From: Lachnospiraceae bacterium
GTDB lineage: Bacteria; Bacillota; Clostridia; Lachnospirales; Lachnospiraceae
DNA: 13,834 bases
NCBI GenBank assembly: GCA_015057205.1
Contig: SVEW01000059.1
Coordinates: forward strand, 1 to 13,834
Direction of reading: 5' to 3'
A model generated the notes under the pieces. It did no database searches, was not told the origin of the DNA, and worked only from the letters and a program-made list of their open reading frames with translations. Position numbers and translations under genes: made by a program. How positions within the stretch are numbered: the first letter of the stretch is position 1; each line of letters opens with the position of its first letter. This document shows, in pieces, positions 6,144 through 13,834 of the stretch.

Positions 6144-6806
6144 GTGTTAGATATTATTATTGTGGAAGATAATGTGGAAATCGCGACGCTTTTGTGCGAT
6201 TTTTTACGTAAAGAAAATTATACGGTTAGCGTTGCAAAAGATGGGGAAAAAGCCCTTGATTTGTTTGAACGGTATGGTGCCAAGCTGGTTATTCTTGATC
6301 TGATGTTGCCGGGGATGGATGGGTTTGCGGTTTGTTCGAAGATTCGGGAGAGTTCGAATGCGCATATTATTATTGCCAGTGCCAAAACAGCCAAGGACGA
6401 TAAGCTGAAAGGACTGGGGCTTGGCGCCGATGACTACATCGAAAAACCCTATGATATTGACATTTTGCTTGCCAAGGTGAAAGGTATTTTTAAACGAAAA
6501 TATGCCATGGAAGAATTGATTTGCGGAGATATCTGTTTAAATACCGTGACTAATCAGGTCGTGGCGCGGGGCGAGACGGTGGATGTTACCTTGAAAGAAT
6601 TTGAGTTATTGAAATTTTTCATGGAAAATCAGGGGGTGACTATGAAGAAGGAGTATTTGTTTAATACCATTTGGGGAAGTGACAGTGAATCGGAGCTGCA
6701 GACACTAACGGTGCATGTGAAGTGGCTGAGAGAAAAAATAGAGGAAGACCCGAAACATCCAAAGCATATTTTGACGGAGTGGGGCGTGGGGTATCGTTTT
6801 GAGTAG
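6144..6806 (+). CDS. OmpR-family response regulator
   Basis: The 220-residue regulator has a receiver domain (residues 1-115) with the acidic pair Glu8-Asp9, phosphoacceptor Asp52 in LVILDLMLPGMDG, a Ser in place of the usual Thr (IIIASAK), and the Lys of EKPYD. A winged-helix DNA-binding domain follows (about 125-220; LKEFELLKFF, and TVHVKWLREKI as recognition helix, ending GVGYRFE). I chose GTG at 6144, 9 nt after AAGGAG, because the protein then begins MLDIIIVEDN as in the family; TTG at 6141 is equally possible, and ATG at 6114 lies upstream of the ribosome site. The kinase gene overlaps its 3' end. Its likely target is the direct repeat before the permease gene. No clear promoter is visible just upstream. 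Confidence 0.92.
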   Translation: MLDIIIVEDNVEIATLLCDFLRKENYTVSVAKDGEKALDLFERYGAKLVILDLMLPGMDGFAVCSKIRESSNAHIIIASAKTAKDDKLKGLGLGADDYIEKPYDIDILLAKVKGIFKRKYAMEELICGDICLNTVTNQVVARGETVDVTLKEFELLKFFMENQGVTMKKEYLFNTIWGSDSESELQTLTVHVKWLREKIEEDPKHPKHILTEWGVGYRFE

Positions 6807-8022
6807 ATATGTAAAATTTGCAGTAGCCGTGGTGCTGGCGGAACTTTTGTTCATAGCAGTAGCCAATGTTTATCTGTTTCGGTATCAGCAAAATACCAAT
6901 CACCGGATGTACCGGGTGGAAATTAGCCGGATTGTATATCGAATGGAAGAGGGACAAGCACTTAAGAATATTGATTTAGCAGATTATCCGGACATTGTGT
7001 CTGTGAAACCTTTTGTACCGGGAGCAGATGAGCGGTATGATTCTATGGTGGAAGAGGTGAATGGAAAGCTATATCGTTTTTCCTACCGGGAGAAAAATGC
7101 CCTACAGAATCTGAGGGTGATGAATAGCATATTTGGTGGCATCCTGATTCTGACCATTGGTTTTTTATGGGGAATGGGTAGAAAACTGGTGCGTCCATTT
7201 GTCAACATTCGAAATTTGCCGTCGGAGCTTGCCAAAGGAAATTTGACGGTTCCCATTCCGGAGGAGAAAAGTAAATTTTTCGGGCAGTTTCTCTGGGGCA
7301 TGGATATGCTGCGAGAGAAGCTAGAGGAGGACAGAACCAGAGAGCTTGCGCTTTTGCGGGAGCGAAAGACCTTGATTCTATCCCTTTCCCATGATGTGAA
7401 GACACCGCTTTCCGCTATTGAACTATACGGAAAAGCGTTGAAAAGCGGACTGTATGACACGGCCGAGAAGCAAAGAGCAGCCGTGGATGGAATCGAGAAG
7501 AACGTTGCAGAAATTAAGGATTATGTGAATGCGATTGTGGATGCTTCTCGTAATGATGTGATGTCTTTTGAGGTTAAGGATGGCGAAGTATACTTGCATG
7601 CAATTTTGAAGGAAATTCAGACATATTACGGAGAACGGTTAAAGCAAATGCGCACGCAATTTTTGGTACAGGAAGTGGAAAACTGTCTGGTGCGCGGGGA
7701 TATGGACCGCATCGTGGAAGTTTTTCAGAATGTAATGGAAAATGCAATAAAGTACGGTGATGGCCAGGGCATTGCGATTACGTTTGCCGAGGAGGAGGAC
7801 TGCAAGCTGGTGCAGGTTACGAATACCGGATGTGGAATCGGGGAAGAAGAATTGCCGCACCTGTTTGATTCGTTTTACCGGGGAAGCAACAGCGAGAAGG
7901 TTGCGGGAAGTGGCCTGGGCCTCTATATTTGTAAGGAATTGATGCATCGTATGGATGGAGAGATTTTTGCAGAGATTATAGATGGGGGATTTCGGGTTAC
8001 GGTGGTGCTGCGAAAATTATAA
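6799..8022 (+). CDS. Sensor histidine kinase
   Basis: The 407-residue membrane kinase is the partner of the preceding regulator. The start is TTG at 6799, overlapping the regulator's end by 8 bp, so translation is probably coupled; no strong ribosome site is seen. Transmembrane segment 1 spans about residues 6-27 and segment 2 about 108-127, flanking a modest outside domain of roughly 80 residues. A HAMP-like linker (RPFVNIRNLPSELAKGN) follows. The phosphorylated His198 lies in LSLSHDVKTPLSAIE. The ATP-binding domain has its N box at residues 311-318 (NVMENAIK), a G1-like TNTGCGIG, an F box around FDSFYRG, and GSGLGLYI. The G1 box has Asn-Thr where Asp-x-Gly is usual, within family variation. 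The sensed signal is unknown. Linkage to an FtsX-type ABC transporter suggests envelope stress or an antimicrobial peptide. Confidence 0.92.
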   Translation: MSRYVKFAVAVVLAELLFIAVANVYLFRYQQNTNHRMYRVEISRIVYRMEEGQALKNIDLADYPDIVSVKPFVPGADERYDSMVEEVNGKLYRFSYREKNALQNLRVMNSIFGGILILTIGFLWGMGRKLVRPFVNIRNLPSELAKGNLTVPIPEEKSKFFGQFLWGMDMLREKLEEDRTRELALLRERKTLILSLSHDVKTPLSAIELYGKALKSGLYDTAEKQRAAVDGIEKNVAEIKDYVNAIVDASRNDVMSFEVKDGEVYLHAILKEIQTYYGERLKQMRTQFLVQEVENCLVRGDMDRIVEVFQNVMENAIKYGDGQGIAITFAEEEDCKLVQVTNTGCGIGEEELPHLFDSFYRGSNSEKVAGSGLGLYICKELMHRMDGEIFAEIIDGGFRVTVVLRKL

Positions 8023-8071
8023 GGAAAGCATAAGCGCAGGTTTGCGGTGCTAATCGGGACAGTTTTTCAAC

Positions 8072-8093
8072 ATTTAAGGATTCTTTAATAATT
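8072..8093 (+). promoter_or_regulatory. 11-bp tandem direct repeat, candidate response-regulator operator
   Basis: ATTTAAGGATT (8072-8082) and CTTTAATAATT (8083-8093) are adjacent 11-mers agreeing at 8 of 11 positions, sharing TTTAA and ATT. OmpR-family regulators typically bind two such half-sites at 11-bp spacing. The pair ends 7 bp before the -10 box, covering the place of a -35, as at promoters activated by this family. Confidence 0.5.
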
Positions 8094-8100
8094 GTTGCTG

Positions 8101-8106
8101 TATAGT
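8101..8106 (+). promoter_or_regulatory. -10 box of the permease-ATPase operon
   Basis: TATAGT is a good -10 with no acceptable -35 at 16-18 bp (GGATTC at 17). This fits a promoter needing an activator bound at 8072-8093. The predicted start near 8113 gives a leader of about 27 nt containing AAGGGAGGA. Confidence 0.45.
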
Positions 8107-8139
8107 ATGGTTAGAAAAGAAAAGCAAGGGAGGAATGGC

Positions 8140-10500
8140 ATGTATAGAAATATTTTAAAAAAAGACATGAAGCGTAAGAAAACCATGAATATCATATTAC
8201 TCCTGTTTACCATACTGGCGGCAATGTTTGTATCCAGTGGGCTAAGCAATATTGTGACGGTTATGAATGGAACGGAGTATTTCCTGGATAAAGCAGGCAT
8301 CGGTGATTATGTGGTGGTTACGCAAAACGGTGATGGAGGTGTGCAGGAGATTTTGAATACTTCCAAGTACGTCACATCCTATAAGAAGGAAGACTGTTAC
8401 TGGTTATCCAAGGATGAAATCAAGGTAAACGGAAAGCAGATCGAAGTGAAGAATAATACCTTGATTATTCAGGCCTTGCAAGATACCGGGATGAATTATT
8501 TTCATGAAGATAACAGTAAAGTAACCAAGGTGAAAAAAGGCGAAGTCTATATTACGGCAGGCATGTTTGATAAAAACAACTACCATATTGGTGATACCAT
8601 GCGGATTCAGTCCCACGGTACCGACCGTACTTATCAGATTGCGGGAGAGATAAAGGATGCGCTTTTGGGCTCGGAAATGATGGGAAATACGCGATTACTT
8701 ATTAGCGATGAGGATTATGCATACTATCAGAATGAGGAGAACCTGCAGGAATATAAAGGAAACTTTTTTTACATTGATACCTCAAAGGTGCAGGAACTTG
8801 CAGGGGACCTTTCCGAAGTGAAAAATGTATTGTTTAAAGCGGAATATTCCACCTTTAAGTTAAGCTACGTGATGGATATGATTATTGCTATGATTGTGCT
8901 GGTATTAAGCGCATGTCTGGTGTTGGTATCCTTCGTGCTTTTGAAATTTGTCATTACCTTTTCCATTAGTGAAGAATTCCGGGAAATCGGTGTAATGAAG
9001 GCTATCGGAATCAAGAATTATAAGATTCGAAGTCTGTATATGACGAAATACCTGGGAATTGCCATTGTGGGCGGGGGCATCGGATTTGTAGCAGGAATTC
9101 CATTTGGAAATATGCTGTTAGCGACAGTTTCCAAGAAGATGGTGCTTGGTAATTCCGTTGGCATCGGGTTAAATATTGTTGGTGCTCTGGCGGTGGTACT
9201 GATTATGATTGGATTTGCGTACCTTTGCACCGCCAAGGTGAAAAAAGCGACACCGGTGGATGCCATCCGAAATGGACAGACCGGAGAGCGTTACCAGAGT
9301 AAGTCCAGATATTCTTTGAAAAAGAGCCATTTGGGAAACGCAGTTTACATGGCGGTGAACGACGTGCTGAGTGCACCGAGACGGTTCGTGATTATTGTAT
9401 TTTCGTTTTTCCTTTGTTCCATTTTTGTGTTTGGTGTGGTGGAAGTGACGGATACCATGAAGAGCGACCGACTAGTGGAAACCTTTGCCAAGAAATCCGA
9501 CGTGTATATTACGGATTCGAAACTTTTGAAAAAAGATTTTTTGTCTCCGGAAGGGGGAAAACAGGTGGAAGATGCCTGCGACCGCATGGAAGCAAAGCTT
9601 GAAAAAATGGGCATGCCGGCAAGGGTTGCCATGGACATTTGGTATACCTATCCCATTACGGTGAATGGACGGGTTAGCTCCGTTTGTTTGCAGCAAAACA
9701 AGCGGGTGAAGTGCACGGAGCATCGTTTTTACGAGGGAAGCGCACCGCAGAATAAACATGAAATCGCCATTACGCCGGTGATTGCGGAGGAGCTTGGAAT
9801 CACGATCGGTGATAAGGTGACCATTGATTATAAAACAGAAAAAGTGGAGTGTATGGTTGTGGGAATGTTTCAAAGCATGAATCAGCTTGGAAAAGTTATT
9901 CGTATTCATGAAGATGCACCCACACAGATGGAATTTGCCTGCACCATGATGGCCTTCCAGGTGGATTTTAAAGACCATCCGGAGGCTGAGGTAATTACTG
10001 AGCGCATGAAAAAAATCAAAAACAGCTACCACATCGAGGGCATGTACGATGCAGCCGGTTTCTGCGATGATTGCATGGGCGTTTCGAAAACAATGGATAC
10101 GGTTTCTAAGTTGTTATTGTTCATTACCTGTATCGTGGTTGTGCTGGTAACGGTGCTGATGGAGCGGTCCTTTATACAGGATGAAACCAATCAGATTGCG
10201 CTTTTGAAAGCGCTTGGATTCTCCAATCGATTTGTACTTACGTGGCATGTGGCACGCTTTATGTTGGTAAGCCTGATTGCAGAAGGATTGGCGGTATTGC
10301 TGACCTATCCGGTAACGAAGCTGTGGGCAGATCCAATCTGGTCCATGATGGGAGCTACCGACGTATCGTATTATTTTAGACCGCTTACTTTGCTGGTGAT
10401 TTATCCGGGGGCGATTTTACTAATAAGCCTGCTGGCGGCATTTTTTACCGGATTATATACCTATCAGATTACCAGCAACAGCATTACGAACATTGAGTAA
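8140..10500 (+). CDS. ABC transporter permease with two FtsX domains
   Basis: The 786-residue membrane protein has eight predicted transmembrane segments: about 16-34, 243-270, 304-328, 340-365, 415-437, 658-676, 707-727 and 749-775. This is a 1+3 arrangement repeated twice, each half holding a large outside domain (about 40-240 and 440-655) followed by an FtsX core. Motifs before the third and seventh segments (EIGVMKAIGI near 287-296, QIALLKALGF near 686-695) are the coupling helices that contact the ATPase. The layout is of the MacB/LolCE mechanotransducing type rather than the 10-segment BceB type. ATG at 8140 follows AAGGGAGGA by 5 nt; a longer in-frame start at 8092 lies upstream of the promoter. 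The substrate is unknown. The position behind a two-component pair suggests regulated export, toxin removal or envelope maintenance. Confidence 0.88.
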   Translation: MYRNILKKDMKRKKTMNIILLLFTILAAMFVSSGLSNIVTVMNGTEYFLDKAGIGDYVVVTQNGDGGVQEILNTSKYVTSYKKEDCYWLSKDEIKVNGKQIEVKNNTLIIQALQDTGMNYFHEDNSKVTKVKKGEVYITAGMFDKNNYHIGDTMRIQSHGTDRTYQIAGEIKDALLGSEMMGNTRLLISDEDYAYYQNEENLQEYKGNFFYIDTSKVQELAGDLSEVKNVLFKAEYSTFKLSYVMDMIIAMIVLVLSACLVLVSFVLLKFVITFSISEEFREIGVMKAIGIKNYKIRSLYMTKYLGIAIVGGGIGFVAGIPFGNMLLATVSKKMVLGNSVGIGLNIVGALAVVLIMIGFAYLCTAKVKKATPVDAIRNGQTGERYQSKSRYSLKKSHLGNAVYMAVNDVLSAPRRFVIIVFSFFLCSIFVFGVVEVTDTMKSDRLVETFAKKSDVYITDSKLLKKDFLSPEGGKQVEDACDRMEAKLEKMGMPARVAMDIWYTYPITVNGRVSSVCLQQNKRVKCTEHRFYEGSAPQNKHEIAITPVIAEELGITIGDKVTIDYKTEKVECMVVGMFQSMNQLGKVIRIHEDAPTQMEFACTMMAFQVDFKDHPEAEVITERMKKIKNSYHIEGMYDAAGFCDDCMGVSKTMDTVSKLLLFITCIVVVLVTVLMERSFIQDETNQIALLKALGFSNRFVLTWHVARFMLVSLIAEGLAVLLTYPVTKLWADPIWSMMGATDVSYYFRPLTLLVIYPGAILLISLLAAFFTGLYTYQITSNSITNIE

Positions 10501-10515
10501 GAGGAGGAAAGGCAG

Positions 10516-11271
10516 ATGGCAGCAATTTTAGAAGTAAAGGATTTATGCAAAACCTATGTTATAGAAAAAAGACAGAACAACGTGTTAAAGAATGTGAATT
10601 TTACGGTGGAAGAAGGGGAAATGGTAGCCATTATGGGACCTTCCGGCTCGGGAAAATCCACTCTTTTATATGCGGTATCCGGCATGGATACGCCAACCAG
10701 CGGGCATGTGCTTTTTGACGGCAAGGATATTACGAAACTTTCGGCCAACCAATTGGCGGAGATTCGCCTTAACAAAATGGGATTCATTTTTCAGCAGATG
10801 TATATGATGAAAAATCTCACGATTCTTGATAACATAGCGTTGCCGGCTTTGGAGAATAAGGCTGATAGAGCCGGTAAAGCGGAAAAAATGAAGCGGGCGG
10901 AGGAACTGATGCGTAAGTTGTCCATTATTGAGGTGGCGGATAACGACATTAATGAAGTATCCGGCGGACAGCTCCAGCGTGCATGTATTTGTCGGAGCAT
11001 GGTAAACAAGCCAAAGCTTTTGTTTGCAGATGAACCGACCGGAGCGTTAAACCGTACGGCATCCGGAGAAGTAATGGAAGAGTTGGCAAAGCTTAATGGC
11101 GAGGGAACAACCATCATGATGGTAACTCACGACGCGAAAGTTGCAGCACGATGCAAGCGAGTGCTGTACATTGTGGACGGCAACATCAAGGGTGAGTATC
11201 TTTCCGGAGGCGATTCGACGGCAGAGAACGAGCGACGATTGAATAACTGGCTCCTGGATCTGGGGTGGTAA
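10516..11271 (+). CDS. ABC transporter ATP-binding protein (LolD/MacB type)
   Basis: The 251-residue cytoplasmic ATPase is the partner of the permease, 15 nt upstream. Walker A is GPSGSGKST (about residues 41-49), the Q loop is FIFQQMYMM, the signature is VSGGQLQR (about 151-158), Walker B is LLFADEPTGAL with catalytic Glu, and the H loop is VTHD. Together with MVAIMGP and the signature region this places it among ATPases that drive FtsX-type permeases. A GAGGAGG ribosome site precedes the ATG at 10516. A tail of about 40 residues after the H loop is slightly longer than the LolD minimum. The stop codon directly abuts that of the convergent tmcAL, with no terminator between them. Confidence 0.94.
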   Translation: MAAILEVKDLCKTYVIEKRQNNVLKNVNFTVEEGEMVAIMGPSGSGKSTLLYAVSGMDTPTSGHVLFDGKDITKLSANQLAEIRLNKMGFIFQQMYMMKNLTILDNIALPALENKADRAGKAEKMKRAEELMRKLSIIEVADNDINEVSGGQLQRACICRSMVNKPKLLFADEPTGALNRTASGEVMEELAKLNGEGTTIMMVTHDAKVAARCKRVLYIVDGNIKGEYLSGGDSTAENERRLNNWLLDLGW

Positions 11272-12498
11272 TTAAAAAATTTGTACAGGAAGGCGATAGT
11301 CATTTCGAAGAGAGGTGGCGTCGCCTTTTGTTTGTGCTAAGGCAAGGTACGTTTCTCTGGCAAAAAGATCACTTTGTAAAAGTGGCAATTCGGCAGGTGC
11401 CTGTGCCACGGAAGTGATGACCAAAGCATGCTTGGAAAGGGTGCCAAGTAGCGGGCGGGCATCTTTACGCAGTCCGAGAATACGCAGATACGGAATCGGT
11501 TCCCTACGGTATTGGTGCATTTGGTCAGTGGTCAAATTCAGTAGTATATGAGTCAGAATCCGCATCATTTTTCCGCGGGTTACGTCCTTGGTAGTAATCG
11601 CTTCCAGGAAGCAATCAAAATCCTCATATGTGGCAAGACAACGCAATAATCGGTTGGCAATCTCTGCGCTACTGTCCAAAAAGTTTGGTAATCGGTCAGC
11701 TTGTAAGCGCAGTACATACGGCAGAAGCGGTTGATAATCCCTTTCGGATAAAAGCGGCTGCCTGGTCAATGCGTCTTCGTATAGGAGGGATGCATTTTTC
11801 GGAAGCACGGTTGCAAAATCCGTCAAGGGTCTGCCGGACAAAAGCATCTGGCGGATGTGGGTGGCAGAGGCATAAGTCTGTGTTGCTTTCTGCGCGTGAT
11901 GGGATACCCCAACACGAGAAATGGGAAGAATCTTCATAGGAATCTGAAGTTCTCGAATGGCACGAAGGTATTCCAACGCCAAAATCGTATTGGGCTGGCG
12001 CAACAAATGGGCAAGTTCAGCCAATGTGGTGTCAGAGTAAGCGCCTTTCACATGGGCAAGGAGTGCTTCGGTCTGTGCCGAAGGATAGTTCTTCCCGTTT
12101 CGTAGCGCAGTTTGGAGAACTTCCTTGAAGGTTGCCGGTTCCTCATGAAGAATGGCGGCCATTTTTTGCAAAAGCGCAATGTCGGTGCATTCGCATCCAA
12201 AGGCCAGGGTATCTACGCCACATGCAGCCAGGGTTTTTACACCACCATAAGCGAAATCTCTGGCCGAGCCGGTACTAACCAGCGCAGGTAACGCCACCAC
12301 CAGGTCTGCTCCATTTTGAAGCGCTGCTTTGGTTCGAATTGATTTGTCTAGTAGTGCGGGAGCTCCCCGTTGTACGAAATCACCACTCATGGCAACTACC
12401 ACAAAATCACAGCCGGAAAGTGCTCGCGCCTGTGTTAATACGTACGTATGACCGTTGTGAAACGGATTGAATTCTGCAATTAGTCCTGTAATCTTCAT
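11272..12498 (-). CDS. tmcAL: tRNA(Met) cytidine acetate ligase
   Basis: The 408-residue cytosolic enzyme (formerly YlbM/DUF795) uses ATP and acetate to make acetyl-adenylate and acetylates the wobble cytidine C34 of elongator tRNA(Met), giving ac4C, which prevents misreading of AUA as Met. The N-terminus is the family signature: GLIAEFNPFHNGH, with the nucleotidyltransferase motif His14-x-x-His17, then VAMSGDFVQRG (about 35-45) and LVSTGSARDFAYG. The C-terminal region is helical and ends in DYRLPVQIF, as expected. The family signature begins right at residue 2, so the ATG at 12498 is firm, yet no ribosome binding site precedes it. The promoter -10 is only 6 nt upstream, which predicts a leaderless transcript. 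The gene converges on the ABC ATPase gene and diverges from the regulator at 12607. Confidence 0.93.
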   Translation of the reverse strand: MKITGLIAEFNPFHNGHTYVLTQARALSGCDFVVVAMSGDFVQRGAPALLDKSIRTKAALQNGADLVVALPALVSTGSARDFAYGGVKTLAACGVDTLAFGCECTDIALLQKMAAILHEEPATFKEVLQTALRNGKNYPSAQTEALLAHVKGAYSDTTLAELAHLLRQPNTILALEYLRAIRELQIPMKILPISRVGVSHHAQKATQTYASATHIRQMLLSGRPLTDFATVLPKNASLLYEDALTRQPLLSERDYQPLLPYVLRLQADRLPNFLDSSAEIANRLLRCLATYEDFDCFLEAITTKDVTRGKMMRILTHILLNLTTDQMHQYRREPIPYLRILGLRKDARPLLGTLSKHALVITSVAQAPAELPLLQSDLFARETYLALAQTKGDATSLRNDYRLPVQIF

Positions 12499-12504
12499 AA
12501 AAAC

Positions 12505-12534
12505 AGTATAACATAAAAGATGGGGGAGTCACAA
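12505..12534 (-). promoter_or_regulatory. tmcAL promoter placing +1 at the start codon
   Basis: On the minus strand the -35 is TTGTGA (12529-12534) and the -10 is TATACT (12505-12510), with an 18-bp spacer. Six bases, GTTTTT, separate the -10 from ATG, so the usual start position (+1, seven bases after the -10) is the A of the start codon. The -35 region also holds the adjacent repeats GTGACTT and GTGACTC, which could be part of a regulator site shared with the divergent gene. Confidence 0.55.
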
Positions 12535-12541
12535 GTCACGG

Positions 12542-12570
12542 TTTATTTTACGAAAATTCCATGCTATAAT
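12542..12570 (+). promoter_or_regulatory. Promoter of the right-hand regulator gene
   Basis: An extended -10, TGCTATAAT (12562-12570), is preceded at 17 bp by a weak -35, TTTATT (12542-12547). The extended TG motif can compensate for the poor -35. The predicted start near 12577 gives a leader of about 30 nt with the AAAGGGG ribosome site. Confidence 0.6.
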
Positions 12571-12606
12571 GGTGTCAAAGAGAAGGGTTATGGAAAGGGG
12601 ATTTGA

Positions 12607-13834
12607 ATGGAGACGGGAGTTTATGCGCAGAATTTACGAGAAAAACTGGGAGCAGAATACAAGCGTATTTGCTATGGAGTCTGTTCGGAGTCACAATACC
12701 GCAATTTTGAGAAAGGAACCAGAGAGTTAGACGTATTTGTGCAAGGCAGACTGTTGGAACGACTCGGATGTGGCACCAAACGCATGTATTATATGCTTAG
12801 GCCATCTGCTTGGGAATGCTTTAAGGAGCGAACGGAAATAGTAATGTGTTTGATGCGCGGGCAATATGAACGTGCACAGGCAAAACTTGCGGAATTTGAG
12901 AAGCGAAAAGTGGCAAAACAATCGCTACATGCGCAGTATATTTGCCGGATAAAAGCGTTTTTGGGGATGAGTAGTAGGCATGATGATGCGCAGATTGCAG
13001 AATTTCTGGAGCAGGCGCTTGCTTATACGGTGCCAAATTATTCGACCAACGGTTATCGAGAACATCGACTTGCGGTTTGTGAAATTGATATGCTGTTGGA
13101 CTGGTACTTTTACAAAGGAGACCGGAGTGCAGAAACATTCTTAGAATTTGCAGAGTATTGTAAACAGGCTGGCTACGATGATGAGCAGATGTGTCAGATT
13201 TATCCGAAGGCAGTATGGTATGGGTATCTGACAAGAAAAAAGAAAGGCGCGCTTGATACGTGGAAGGGATTGGAAAGAATAAAGTTTCATGATTACCTTG
13301 AGGTTGCGATTCGCTATTTACGTAAGCAAAAAAACGGATACTATATGTGGGAAGTATGTATGGCTAACGATGAGGTTCTGCGTTGCCTAATAGAGCAAGG
13401 TGTGACGGATGAAGAAACAAAGGTTGCATATGAGCAAAACCGTAAATTCGTGCGGTGCCTTGAAAAAATGTATACCTTTATTGGAAACGAAAAAGAGACA
13501 GAAGCGAATTATTTGCCTTATCTTTTTCAGAATGTCGAAAGTGTAAGTAGCATTGCGCAACGACGTATGCTCATGAAGAACCATGATGAGATAACTCTGG
13601 CGAGCAAATGCAATGTGGATATGCGGACGCTTAGGACCCTCTTACATGGCGAAAGAAGACCTTGTAGAAGGACGATGGAAGCTATTTTTCATGAGTTGAA
13701 TTTGCCGATGGAATATTCACGGGAATCTTTTTCTGTGAAGGATGTGGATGAAAAGAAGCTTGTGGAAGAGTTGGACGATTGCGAACTGTATGGACATGCA
13801 GAGGATGCGGTGTCCATTTTGGAGCGACTACGGG
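12607..13834 (+). CDS. Partial gene: HTH regulator with TPR-like core, runs off the window
   Basis: An open frame starts at ATG 12607, 6 nt after AAAGGGG, and continues without a stop to the window edge, giving at least 409 residues. Residues 5-55 resemble the XRE helix-turn-helix of clostridial regulators (ICYGVCSESQYRNFEKGTRE, then RLLERLG). The middle (about 75-320) is helical, with TPR-like pairs such as MRGQYERAQAKLAEF. A second helix-turn-helix-like stretch lies at about 329-367 (LASKCNVDMRTLRTLLHGE, then TMEAIFHELNL). It resembles the HTH-TPR architecture of peptide- or signal-responsive regulators, broadly like the Rgg-type gene at the other end but not closely similar in sequence. 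The extra C-terminal HTH is unusual. Its target is unknown; it is divergent from tmcAL and may regulate itself. Confidence 0.75.
   Translation, partial: METGVYAQNLREKLGAEYKRICYGVCSESQYRNFEKGTRELDVFVQGRLLERLGCGTKRMYYMLRPSAWECFKERTEIVMCLMRGQYERAQAKLAEFEKRKVAKQSLHAQYICRIKAFLGMSSRHDDAQIAEFLEQALAYTVPNYSTNGYREHRLAVCEIDMLLDWYFYKGDRSAETFLEFAEYCKQAGYDDEQMCQIYPKAVWYGYLTRKKKGALDTWKGLERIKFHDYLEVAIRYLRKQKNGYYMWEVCMANDEVLRCLIEQGVTDEETKVAYEQNRKFVRCLEKMYTFIGNEKETEANYLPYLFQNVESVSSIAQRRMLMKNHDEITLASKCNVDMRTLRTLLHGERRPCRRTMEAIFHELNLPMEYSRESFSVKDVDEKKLVEELDDCELYGHAEDAVSILERLR

Noticed and set aside
9472..10032. 186-residue minus-strand frame within the permease gene
   Set aside because: It is a His-rich antisense shadow with no domain and no promoter or ribosome site.
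12821..13234. 137-residue minus-strand frame at the right end
   Set aside because: The forward frame from 12607 is open for the whole remaining window, has a promoter and ribosome site, and shows regulator motifs; the minus frame is its shadow.

Overview
The window looks like chromosomal DNA of a low-to-mid GC Gram-positive anaerobe, most likely a clostridial Bacillota of the Lachnospiraceae type. This rests on strong AGGAGG-like ribosome binding sites, a purine operon in which the two PurH activities sit in separate genes, a TmcAL-type tRNA(Met) acetate ligase, an Rgg-type regulator, and a short WEHLG-type nuclease-like protein of a kind common in Clostridia. The assignment is inference; no rRNA or other marker is present.

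Left part (1-3033). The window opens inside a 63-bp tandem repeat array (four full units and a partial one). Three genes then point leftward: a PD-(D/E)XK-like nuclease family protein (TTG start), a nucleoside phosphorylase-family protein with its own terminator, and an Rgg/GadR/MutR-type regulator upstream of it. A perfect 20-bp palindrome lies between the regulator and the phosphorylase, just upstream of a well-formed promoter for the phosphorylase, so it could be an activator site.

Centre-left (3132-5986). Divergent from the regulator is a three-gene purine operon: an archaeal-type IMP cyclohydrolase (PurO-like), FolD, and a stand-alone AICAR formyltransferase. Together these carry out the last two steps of IMP synthesis and may supply the one-carbon cofactor. 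The FolD protein lacks two residues normally needed for catalysis (Lys to Ala, Gln to Phe). A 112-nt nested inverted-repeat element follows the operon.

Centre-right (6144-11271). This is a signalling and transport module: an OmpR-family response regulator (GTG start), an overlapping sensor kinase (TTG start), a duplicated FtsX-type permease with eight predicted membrane segments, and its ABC ATPase. The permease gene has its own -10 element preceded by 11-bp tandem direct repeats, which is the expected look of an OmpR-family operator. The likely logic is that the kinase senses an envelope signal and the regulator turns on the transporter. The substrate is unknown.

Right part (11272-13834). 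tmcAL runs leftward, its stop codon directly abutting that of the ATPase gene. Its promoter spacing predicts a leaderless mRNA. Divergent from it, a long reading frame with no stop before the window edge encodes a regulator with an N-terminal XRE-like helix-turn-helix, a helical TPR-like middle and a second helix-turn-helix near the C-terminus. No tRNA, rRNA, CRISPR array, insertion sequence or prophage gene was seen.
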